This document shows, one piece after another, positions 29,880-36,634 of a DNA stretch of 36,634 bases. Origin of the DNA: Oscillospiraceae bacterium (GTDB lineage Bacteria > Bacillota > Clostridia > Oscillospirales > Oscillospiraceae); assembly GCA_017416325.1 (NCBI GenBank), contig JAFQCV010000013.1, positions 1-36,634 on the forward strand, given 5' to 3'. Numbering within the stretch: the stretch's first letter is position 1; each line of letters begins with the position of its first letter. The translations under genes were made by a program, and so were the position numbers. The notes below the pieces were generated by a model. That model was not told the origin of the DNA. It worked only from the letters and a program-made list of their open reading frames with translations, and did not search any database.

Positions 29880-31443
29880 TATCATCGCCATGATCCTGCT
29901 CCTTGCTGCGGCTATTTGTTGGACATTTGGCCGGCAGATGATGGACCACAATTCCCAAGACGGAACCGCTGCAACAACAGCCCCGGGTGAATATTGGGAA
30001 AATACAGAAGCAACATACTATCCCAACACCTCTATTCCTGCAACAGAATACTTCGAAAACATAATGCCCTCTACAATGCATCCCACAACGACCACATATC
30101 CATCTGCGCCTTATCAGCCCATTGAAGAGACAAATTCCCGTTTCAGCAGACTGCTTGGGTTCATTCTTTCCTTTGCTGCTCTTGCGTTTGGAATTATTGC
30201 AGTCTTTGTACTGAGACAGAAAAATGCCATTTTCGGACCGGATGGTATCTGCCTGCTTGGTGGAGTGGCGTTTCTTGTTTATAATGCACTACAGAATTTT
30301 GACTACTTCATGTGGAGTTACATATACGATCGCTTTCTCATCGCTACTGCCATCATAAAGGCTTTTCTCATACTACTGGCGGTCCGTGAGTTATGGGGAT
30401 GGATCTGCAGCCGGCTTTCATTGACATGGTGCCTTGCGCATCGTATTTCTACGCGCTGCAAACGGCCACAGCATGCACTTGCATTTTCCGCTGCTTGGAT
30501 CGCAGTATCTGGCTCAGCAATTGCATATTTGCTCTTGACACGCAATCTTCGCTATGTCGCTTTTCCGGTTTGCTGCTTTGGCGGCGCAGTAGTCTTTGGT
30601 TTCCTGCATCTTTGGCGCTACGGAGCTGACCTCCACCACTTCAAGATCCAGCTAAACAATTATCAGCAAGGCTTACCTATCACTGTCAGCAATGGTGCCT
30701 TTTCCCAAACCGAAGCGCAGCTTTTGCAAGTACAGGCGCAACACGAAGAAGCAGTACGCACCGCTGTTACCAGCGAGCGATTCAAGGTTGAACTGATCTC
30801 CAATGTTTCTCACGATCTGCGTACACCATTAACCTCTATTCTCGGTTACAGCGAGCTGCTGCAAAAAGAAACCCTATCTGCAGACGGGCAGGAGCAGCTT
30901 CAGCGACTTCAGCAGAAAGCTGGTTATATGAGCGACCTTGTAGAGTCCTTGTTTGAACTGACCAAAGTATCCAGTGGTGTCATAGAAAGTAAGAAAGAAG
31001 AGATAGACCTTATCCGCCTGTTGGAGCAGACGATTGGACTGTTCGATGACCAGCTCACCCACGCAGGTCTGTTCGTCAGACGCAACTACGCATCTGATTC
31101 CGTTATGGTCGTGACAGACGGCGCCAGAATGCATCAGGTATTTGCGAATCTCTTAGGCAATGCAATTAAGTATGCTATGGCCGGTACCCGGATCTACTTG
31201 GAAGTTAAAGAAACGGAAAGTAGTTTCCTTGTGCGTATGATGAACACCTCTTCCTATGAGATGGATTTCAAGCCGGACGAAATCATGCAGCGCTTTGCCC
31301 GTGGCGACAAGGCCAGATCCACAAAAGGCAGCGGATTAGGTCTGGCGATTGCACAAACCTACACAGAATCCGTTGGTGGCACATTCCGGGTAGGCGTTGA
31401 CGGCGATCAGTTTAGTGCTATCGTTGAGCTACCGAAAAATTGA
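29860..31443 (+). CDS. Sensor histidine kinase
   Basis: Membrane kinase of 527 aa. After one N-terminal helix (about 5-24) comes an extracellular Thr/Pro/Tyr-rich loop of about 70 aa, then about five further helices up to residue 250. The catalytic part has the H-box NVSHDLRTPLTSI (H318), N-box NLLGNAIKYA and the G-box GSGLGLAIAQTYTE. No HAMP or PAS domain is evident, so sensing probably lies in the membrane bundle, as in intramembrane-sensing kinases. Its ATG lies inside the response-regulator gene behind GGGGGAT. It should phosphorylate D55 of that regulator. A strong terminator follows, shared with the next gene's ribosome site. Confidence 0.92.
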   Translation: MSLKLRNIIAMILLLAAAICWTFGRQMMDHNSQDGTAATTAPGEYWENTEATYYPNTSIPATEYFENIMPSTMHPTTTTYPSAPYQPIEETNSRFSRLLGFILSFAALAFGIIAVFVLRQKNAIFGPDGICLLGGVAFLVYNALQNFDYFMWSYIYDRFLIATAIIKAFLILLAVRELWGWICSRLSLTWCLAHRISTRCKRPQHALAFSAAWIAVSGSAIAYLLLTRNLRYVAFPVCCFGGAVVFGFLHLWRYGADLHHFKIQLNNYQQGLPITVSNGAFSQTEAQLLQVQAQHEEAVRTAVTSERFKVELISNVSHDLRTPLTSILGYSELLQKETLSADGQEQLQRLQQKAGYMSDLVESLFELTKVSSGVIESKKEEIDLIRLLEQTIGLFDDQLTHAGLFVRRNYASDSVMVVTDGARMHQVFANLLGNAIKYAMAGTRIYLEVKETESSFLVRMMNTSSYEMDFKPDEIMQRFARGDKARSTKGSGLGLAIAQTYTESVGGTFRVGVDGDQFSAIVELPKN

Positions 31444-31480
31444 AAGAAACTTGTAAGAATTATCCCAAGGTTATGAAAGA

Positions 31481-31517
31481 CACCCCTTGTACCATGTTGG
31501 TACAGGGGGTGCTTTTT
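31481..31517 (+). terminator. Terminator whose 3' arm holds the next ribosome site
   Basis: CACCCCTTGTACCA-tgt-TGGTACAGGGGGTG, 14-bp stem, then CTTTTTT and directly ATG 31519. The arm AGGGGGTG is seven bases from that ATG and is its only ribosome-site candidate. Confidence 0.85.
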
Positions 31518-31518
31518 T

Positions 31519-32538
31519 ATGTCCAAACGAGAACCGGGATTGGATCTACTGCGATGCATAGCGTTGCTGTTTGTTGTAACATTCCATTCCTTTTTGAATA
31601 ACGGCTACTACTCAGAGCCTCAGGTCGGGTTATTTATGTGGCTTGCCGGCAGCTTCCGTTGGCTCAGTGTAAGCTGTATCGGTCTATTCTTAATGCTGAC
31701 CGGTTATTTGAAGTGCGAAAAGACGGATGCCAAAGCCTGTTACCGTGGCCTTGTACCGGTGCTCCTGGCATATTTCTTGGCTGCAATCATCTCTATTCCT
31801 ATCCGGCATTTCGTTTTTGGTGATACGCAAAGCTTCTCAACCTGGTTAACCCGGTTGTTCAGCTTCAGTGCCGTTTATTACGGATGGTATGTGGAAATGT
31901 ACATCGGTTTGGTGTTGCTGATGCCTTTCGTGAATATGCTGCTGGAACGCTTACAAGACGCAAAGGCGCTTCTCGGTCTGTGTGCGGTTATGTTGGTGAT
32001 TACGGCACTTCCGGGAGCAACGCCAATAGTTGCGTTTCCGGATCATTGGCGGGTGATCTATCCGCTTACCTATTACATTTTGGGCGCTGCTGTTCGCAAG
32101 CTTCAACCGAGAATCCACCCCTGGATTGGCGTCTTCTGTGCTGTTGCTGTGTCTGCAGTTTTGGGCGCTGCCACAGTGCTTTCAACAGATGGTAAATTAA
32201 GTGAAGCACTGGTATGGGAGTTTCCAGATCTGTGGATTGTTTTCATTGTTGTGTGTCTTTTCATTTCCCTGTACCGCATCAGAATCCCATTCTGTATTAG
32301 CCGCATTCTTGCCTTTGGTGCCAGCGGCTGTTACGGAGGATACCTTTTATCTCACCTGTTCGATGCATGGTGTTATAAGCTCCTTCCCAATTGGAGAACC
32401 CCGGAGCGGTATGCGCTGATCTTCTTTTGTATATCGCTTCCCATTTTTGTCGTTTCCATTCTTCTGGGGGCAATGCTTGAAAGAATGGTCAAATGGCCGG
32501 ATTCCAATAGAAAGGGGGCTTTAAAATGCCTGCGTTGA
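31519..32538 (+). CDS. Acyltransferase-3 family membrane protein
   Basis: Polytopic protein of 339 aa with about ten helices. The N-terminus GLDLLRCIALLFVVTFHSF is the family's first helix with the conserved His (H22 region), and LMLTGYLKCEK matches the F-x-x-x-G-Y block. Such proteins (OafA/WecH type) move acetyl groups onto envelope sugars such as peptidoglycan or teichoic acids. It follows the two-component genes after a terminator and overlaps the DUF2079 gene by 13 bases, so both may be regulon members that modify the cell surface. Start ATG 31519 is fixed by the N-terminal family block. The target glycan is unknown. Confidence 0.85.
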   Translation: MSKREPGLDLLRCIALLFVVTFHSFLNNGYYSEPQVGLFMWLAGSFRWLSVSCIGLFLMLTGYLKCEKTDAKACYRGLVPVLLAYFLAAIISIPIRHFVFGDTQSFSTWLTRLFSFSAVYYGWYVEMYIGLVLLMPFVNMLLERLQDAKALLGLCAVMLVITALPGATPIVAFPDHWRVIYPLTYYILGAAVRKLQPRIHPWIGVFCAVAVSAVLGAATVLSTDGKLSEALVWEFPDLWIVFIVVCLFISLYRIRIPFCISRILAFGASGCYGGYLLSHLFDAWCYKLLPNWRTPERYALIFFCISLPIFVVSILLGAMLERMVKWPDSNRKGALKCLR

Positions 32539-34406
32539 GAATAAAACAAAAAACCCACATAAGCGATTTGCTGCGCCGCATAATTCTTTCGTGGCTCGTT
32601 GCAGTTCTGATAGAATATTTCATCCTACCAAGTGATTTGCGGGATCTGGCAAAACTGGATGGTTTGGCACAAATGTCCCTTGTTCGGATACTCGGTATTA
32701 CTTGTAGCATCGCCTTTGCCCTTACAGCGGTATGCTTCTTTGTAAAGACACGAATAGTTGAACGCTGGGGTATTGTTGTTGCTTTTGCTCTACTCACCGT
32801 TACAGGGTTGATTGCATCGTTCACATGGCCTTTTCTTGCTGTTTGTGGAGTTGTCCTTATCCTTCTAATAGGTTTTAGTATCCTTGGTTGGGACAATAGC
32901 CCTCTGCCTCGTGTCGAACCTCCAAGAGCGCACAAAGCATATATTTGGATTACGGTTGGTTTGTCCGTAATATTCTTTTTGTTTGTCAGTGCTTGGACCG
33001 TTGGGCGGGTATATAGTTTTTGTTCTCCAACTTATGACTTTGGTATTTTCTCTCAGATGTTCTACCACATGAAAGAGTCCGGGTTGCCGATGACCACAGT
33101 AGAACGGGATGGCCTGCTGTCTCACTTTGCTGTCCATGTCTCACCGATCTACTACCTCATGCTGCCGTTTTACTGGTTAGCTCCAACACCCGCCACTTTG
33201 CAGGTGCTTCAGGCTGCAGTGATCACATCCGCAGTGATCCCTCTTTGGAAGATTGGCAAGAACCACGGCTTAACCGGCGCACAGCGGATGCTCGTTTGCG
33301 TTGTCCTGCTCCTGTATCCAGCCTTCTCCGGCGGCACAAGCTACGACATCCACGAAAACTGTTTCTTAACACCGCTGATCCTCTGGTTGCTCTACGGCAT
33401 TGAAAAAAAGAACTGGTGCTTAACCGCTGTTGCTGCTGTTCTTACTCTGATGGTCAAAGAAGACGCTGCCGTATATGTTGCGGTGATTGCGCTTTGGCTG
33501 ATCGTCAAGACAGTTTTGCGTTATAAAAAACTGGACATTTACAATCTGCTTACGGGCGTTGTTTTGCTGTCAGTATCCCTTGGATGGTTCTTCCTTGTCA
33601 CGGGATATCTTGCAAAAAGCGGTGACGGTGTTATGACCTACCGCTACGACAACTTTATGTACGATGGCTCATCCTCACTGATTACGGTGATCAAGTCTGT
33701 AATCCTAAACCCGATGAAAGCAATCTATGAGTGCGTGGATCAGGAAAAGCTGTATTTCATCGCTATGACGCTTCTGCCACTACTTGGATTGCCGCTGCTG
33801 ACAAGGCGATATGAGCGTTACATCCTTCTAATCCCCTATATCCTGGTCAACCTCATGTCCGACTACCAGTATCAACATGATATTTTCTTCCAGTACACCT
33901 TCGGCTCCAATACATTCCTTGTTTACCTAACCATTGTCAATCTGGCAGATCTGAAGATCAACTGGCAGCGTCTCTTTGTTTTGATAGCAGCTGCAATTGT
34001 AAGTGCGGTATGCTTTGGTATTGTGGTTGTTCCAAAAGCAATGGGTTACCCCGTACAAGCAATTCAGTATTATGATTACTACCAGGGTATCCGTGATACT
34101 TTGGACACAATCCCGGATGGCGCATCCGTTACAGCCACCACATTTTATACCACCCATCTGTCGCAACGAGATGTTCTCTATGATGTTCGCTATTCTTCCC
34201 AGGAGCACCTACTGGAAACCGAGTACGTCGTTCTGAATATTTCCTCCACTAGCGACTATAAGAAGTATGCGACTGGTGGAAAAGAGAACGGCTTTGAGAA
34301 CCTGGTAAAGCTGTTAGAGAAGAAAGGATATACCGAATATGCCTCTTTAGAGGATGTCTTGGTTATATATCGCAAAGCAGACACCCCTTCATCAGCCGGT
34401 CAATAA
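32526..34406 (+). CDS. DUF2079-type polytopic membrane protein
   Basis: Protein of 626 aa with about twelve helices and short loops. After four helices, SPTYDFGIFSQMFYHMKESG and LSHFAVHVSPIYYLMLPFYW are the hallmark blocks of DUF2079, a family with the look of GT-C lipid-linked sugar transferases (an Asp in the first outer loop). The block YDIHENCFLTPLILWLLYG and MVKEDAAVYVAV also fit. The C-terminal 120 aa is extracellular (YDYYQGIRDTLDTIPDGASV). It overlaps the acyltransferase gene (AAAGGGGG before ATG 32526), so the pair is translationally coupled. A glycan-building role next to an acyltransferase is reasonable, but activity is not known for this family. Confidence 0.8.
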   Translation: MPALRIKQKTHISDLLRRIILSWLVAVLIEYFILPSDLRDLAKLDGLAQMSLVRILGITCSIAFALTAVCFFVKTRIVERWGIVVAFALLTVTGLIASFTWPFLAVCGVVLILLIGFSILGWDNSPLPRVEPPRAHKAYIWITVGLSVIFFLFVSAWTVGRVYSFCSPTYDFGIFSQMFYHMKESGLPMTTVERDGLLSHFAVHVSPIYYLMLPFYWLAPTPATLQVLQAAVITSAVIPLWKIGKNHGLTGAQRMLVCVVLLLYPAFSGGTSYDIHENCFLTPLILWLLYGIEKKNWCLTAVAAVLTLMVKEDAAVYVAVIALWLIVKTVLRYKKLDIYNLLTGVVLLSVSLGWFFLVTGYLAKSGDGVMTYRYDNFMYDGSSSLITVIKSVILNPMKAIYECVDQEKLYFIAMTLLPLLGLPLLTRRYERYILLIPYILVNLMSDYQYQHDIFFQYTFGSNTFLVYLTIVNLADLKINWQRLFVLIAAAIVSAVCFGIVVVPKAMGYPVQAIQYYDYYQGIRDTLDTIPDGASVTATTFYTTHLSQRDVLYDVRYSSQEHLLETEYVVLNISSTSDYKKYATGGKENGFENLVKLLEKKGYTEYASLEDVLVIYRKADTPSSAGQ

Positions 34407-34409
34407 ATT

Positions 34410-34447
34410 GGACCTGCATCCCAGTTTTTGGAGTGCAGGTCCTTTCT
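34410..34447 (+). terminator. Terminator of the acyltransferase-DUF2079 operon
   Basis: GGACCTGCA (34410-34418) pairs with TGCAGGTCC (34434-34442), TCC/GGA can extend inside, then TTTCTT. Confidence 0.85.
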
Positions 34448-34454
34448 TAGTGAT

Positions 34455-34697
34455 TCAGTTTGTTTTGCTTTTGTGCAGACAGGCTATGATGATTTGAACG
34501 ATGCCTACCACAACCATTACACCGCCGATGATGAGGACGGTGTTGAGACTGATTTGTGCTTGATGATCCACTGTCGCAAACTGGGACAGGTACTTATATA
34601 GGCTCGTCAGCGACTGGAAGGCAGTAATGCCGATACCAATCAACAAAAGACCGCAGGCGGCAAATACATTGCCGGAGATAAAAAGCGCGTTTTTCAT
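34455..34697 (-). CDS. Small two-helix membrane protein
   Basis: Protein of 80 aa with two membrane helices (about 4-26, ALFISGNVFAACGLLLIGIG, and 49-72, TVLIIGGVMVVVGIVQIIIA). The loop between is hydrophilic. No family is recognised. ATG 34697 lies four bases after the stop of the 613-aa protein gene, and its GGAG ribosome site is inside that gene's end, so the two are coupled. It could be an accessory subunit of the sensor; nothing more can be said. Confidence 0.65.
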   Translation of the reverse strand: MKNALFISGNVFAACGLLLIGIGITAFQSLTSLYKYLSQFATVDHQAQISLNTVLIIGGVMVVVGIVQIIIACLHKSKTN

Positions 34698-34701
34698 AAC
34701 A

Positions 34702-36543
34702 TTACTCCACTCCACCGTGAGCATTTACGAATGCAGTTGCATCCTCGGTTTCCAGATCGCACCTATCGCCGGTTTCGGTATGGACAAGCCATAGGCCCGG
34801 CAACGTAGCACCAGTTCCTTCACGGTCTTCGATATAATAATCCGTTGTCCCAAGAATGAGATAAGTATCGGTCCAAGAAGTACGATCCTCGCTAGTTTCG
34901 TGATATGCGCAAGCAAATCCTAAATCTCCATCAACAATGTCATTACCTTGAGCAAGAAGCCACTTCATAGTTATTGTCCAACCATGATGTTGTTTATCCT
35001 GTTTGGTTAAGTTCTCGCAAGAACATCTGGGTAATGGATCGTCATGCGCTTCTACGAATGCTTTCACATCCTCATATCGAATATCAATCGTATCTCCAGT
35101 TGGCTTATGAATAAGATACCATCCTCGTAATGTGCCATCTATATTCAAACCATAGAATAACTCGTAATAGGCATCAATCGTGATTCGTCTACCAGTATCA
35201 CTTTCAATAATGGTAAAGCCGCCTACACCATGTGTGTATGGACTGATATCCTCGTAAGATATGTCTTCGCCTTTTTGTGACATACGAATCACTTCATCCA
35301 TCGAAAGAGTCACTTTAGTTGTACCCTCACCAAGTCGATAGAAGTAGCTATTCATATTGTCCTTATTGCTCCAATGCTCATAGATTGTCTCAATACGTTT
35401 CCATATCTGATCATCCATGTACATATCGTCACGCTGGAGCATCATATCATTAACATATGTTTTCAAGTCTGAATAGAACAGATGGTGCATTTCATAAACA
35501 ACATATTCGCCATCGTCATAGACCTTGTACGGCTCCAACTCTTCAAACGTAAGCAGATTACCTCTAATAAACGCATAATCTTGAGGGCTTTCAATATCAG
35601 CCAAGGCATACTGGTACAGGTAAAAAATAGGCATAATCCAGCCACCGTTGTTCTGACCGGAATCTGAGGGACAAGGTATTTGCACACCAATTTGGTAATA
35701 GTATTCAGTATCATCTATCCCCAATAATTTGTTATATGCATCAAAAGTGCTGTTATTAGAAGAAATAAGCCAATCCTTTTTATTAAAATAGATCGGTGTT
35801 CCGCAAGATCTGACAACTCTTCCATCTACTTTTGTCAGTTCTTCTTGTACCAATTCAACATAGTCAAGAGCATCAGGCCAACGAGCAAAGATATCCCATG
35901 TAAAATTCTTAAAGTAAGGCTTCAGTGAAGGAAGAACACCTTCTAAACAGCTTTCATCCGACAGCTCATACCAAGGTGTTACATAGTCAGAAACAACGAA
36001 GGACACCTGGCAGGACCATTTCTGACCCAGCAGGAAGCTATCATTAGTCATCTGTAAATAATAGAATTCGTTCTTGCTGTTCTCAAGAGTTTCAACATCG
36101 TAGGTTCGCCGCAGATCCAGTCTGACCTTCTCCGTGGAATTAGCTGGAATTGTAAGATTCTCGATGTAAGGATCTTCGCCTGTGGACTCCACAAGCTCCT
36201 GAGTGCTGTAATAGTAGAGGTTCATCTTCGGCTCCAGTTTTAGGTCCTTGTCAGACTGATTAGTGATCTCCACCCAGACAATACCATTTCCATAGTAGGA
36301 TGCGGTAATTGTCAGACTATCACCGGCCCAAGTAGAGAAAATAGTCACTGCAAAGGCGGTCAGTGTAACAAAGACGGTAACAATGGCTGCGATCAGCGCA
36401 ACTCTGGGAATCCGTTTATGGGGAGCTGCAGTTTCTGTAAAGGCTCTTTCTTCTTTACTGCCGGCTGAAATCAGTCTGGTACCGGTCTTCTTTTCAATAT
36501 TACGCTTGATATTATACAGATTGTGTTTTTGCATTCGGTTCAT
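34702..36543 (-). CDS. Large single-pass membrane sensor, probable sigma partner
   Basis: Protein of 613 aa. A cytoplasmic N-terminus of about 45 aa (MQKHNLYNIKRNIEKKTGTR) and one membrane helix (about 46-68, VALIAAIVTVFVTLTAFAV) precede an extracellular region. It begins with an Ig-like part (SLTITASYYGNGIVWVEITN). Around M415 it has the module SMDEVIRMSQKGEDISYED, which parallels BlaR1 of this window, and it ends with two copies of a GWYLIHKPTGDTIDI / GLWLVHTETGDRCDL unit (about 474-503 and 583-613). It follows a sigma factor gene whose stop overlaps its ribosome site (GAGGAGGT), so a membrane anti-sigma/sensor role is likely. ATG 36543 has the proper spacing; the frame is open upstream only because it runs over the sigma gene. 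Confidence 0.7.
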   Translation of the reverse strand: MNRMQKHNLYNIKRNIEKKTGTRLISAGSKEERAFTETAAPHKRIPRVALIAAIVTVFVTLTAFAVTIFSTWAGDSLTITASYYGNGIVWVEITNQSDKDLKLEPKMNLYYYSTQELVESTGEDPYIENLTIPANSTEKVRLDLRRTYDVETLENSKNEFYYLQMTNDSFLLGQKWSCQVSFVVSDYVTPWYELSDESCLEGVLPSLKPYFKNFTWDIFARWPDALDYVELVQEELTKVDGRVVRSCGTPIYFNKKDWLISSNNSTFDAYNKLLGIDDTEYYYQIGVQIPCPSDSGQNNGGWIMPIFYLYQYALADIESPQDYAFIRGNLLTFEELEPYKVYDDGEYVVYEMHHLFYSDLKTYVNDMMLQRDDMYMDDQIWKRIETIYEHWSNKDNMNSYFYRLGEGTTKVTLSMDEVIRMSQKGEDISYEDISPYTHGVGGFTIIESDTGRRITIDAYYELFYGLNIDGTLRGWYLIHKPTGDTIDIRYEDVKAFVEAHDDPLPRCSCENLTKQDKQHHGWTITMKWLLAQGNDIVDGDLGFACAYHETSEDRTSWTDTYLILGTTDYYIEDREGTGATLPGLWLVHTETGDRCDLETEDATAFVNAHGGVE

Positions 36544-36554
36544 AAGTGACCTCC

Positions 36555-36634
36555 TCAACATACGGATATGGCTTTCCGTAGTTTTTGTTTGGAGCGATAT
36601 AGGTGGTTTTTGACTTGTTTTAATGGCATATCCA
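36555..36634 (-). CDS. C-terminal end of a sigma-70 family factor (cut by window edge)
   Basis: On the minus strand the last 25 codons read MPLKQVKNHLYRSKQKLRKA then ISVC and TGA (36557-36555). This is the recognition-helix end of a sigma region 4 (VKxHLyRxxxKLRK). The stop overlaps the ribosome site of the 613-aa membrane protein. It shows that the second membrane sensor, like the 201-aa one, is encoded directly behind a sigma factor. The rest of the gene lies beyond the window. Confidence 0.8.
   Translation of the reverse strand, partial: DMPLKQVKNHLYRSKQKLRKAISVC

Noticed and set aside
1-36634. CRISPR array or cas genes
   Set aside because: No set of regularly spaced identical repeats with unique spacers, and no Cas protein motifs. 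The repeats seen are dispersed palindromes.

Overview
The window reads as a chromosomal segment of an anaerobic gut-type Clostridia, most likely Oscillospiraceae/Ruminococcaceae. This rests on Clostridia-type versions of argS, ftsH, pgi and rlmB, on intergenic elements of the CCTCCCCTGTGTAAGGGGAGG and CTTCTCCTTGAGGAGAAG kinds typical of that group, on strong AGGAGG ribosome sites, and on a Tn916/Tn5397-like integration module. Species cannot be fixed from the sequence alone.

Region 1 (about 1-16,200, GC-rich) is core chromosome. It holds a translation ABC-F ATPase, argS, a GNAT acetyltransferase, a membrane protein that looks like a dead P1B-type ATPase in an operon with rlmB, an LTA-synthase-like phosphoglycerol transferase, ftsH, a divergent pair of ROK glucokinase and glucose-6-phosphate isomerase, a small P-loop protein, an SH3-NlpC/P60 cell-wall hydrolase and tRNA-Arg(CCG). 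Most transcription units have readable sigma-A promoters with 17-nt spacers and hairpin terminators. The gaps carry a family of MITE-like elements that share one end motif.

Region 2 (about 16,250-20,950, clearly AT-richer) starts about ten bases behind the tRNA terminator. Its gene order matches the regulation/excision end of a Tn916/Tn5397-type element: a divergent XRE regulator, a short leader peptide with long hairpins, a sigma-like regulator overlapping a HTH protein, a TnpW-like protein and a large serine recombinase. Two very small recombinase-fold proteins follow, both lacking the catalytic serine. No relaxase, coupling protein or type IV secretion gene is in view.

Region 3 (about 21,000-36,634, also AT-richer) is a block of envelope-signalling systems. 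It contains (a) an ECF sigma factor with a membrane partner, a lipoprotein and an exported protein; (b) a BlaI/BlaR1 pair with two perfect operators; (c) an OmpR/VanR-type two-component system followed by an acyltransferase-3 and a DUF2079-type polytopic protein; and (d) the last codons of a second sigma factor with a large membrane-anchored partner. Extracellular modules recur between BlaR1 and the partners of both sigma factors, so the systems may be paralogous outputs of one sensing theme. Whether region 3 is cargo of the region 2 element or resident chromosome cannot be decided here; no right-hand attachment site was found.

The strongest leads are the serine recombinase with two catalytically dead mini-recombinases, the P-type pseudo-ATPase, and the sensor modules shared by three signalling systems.
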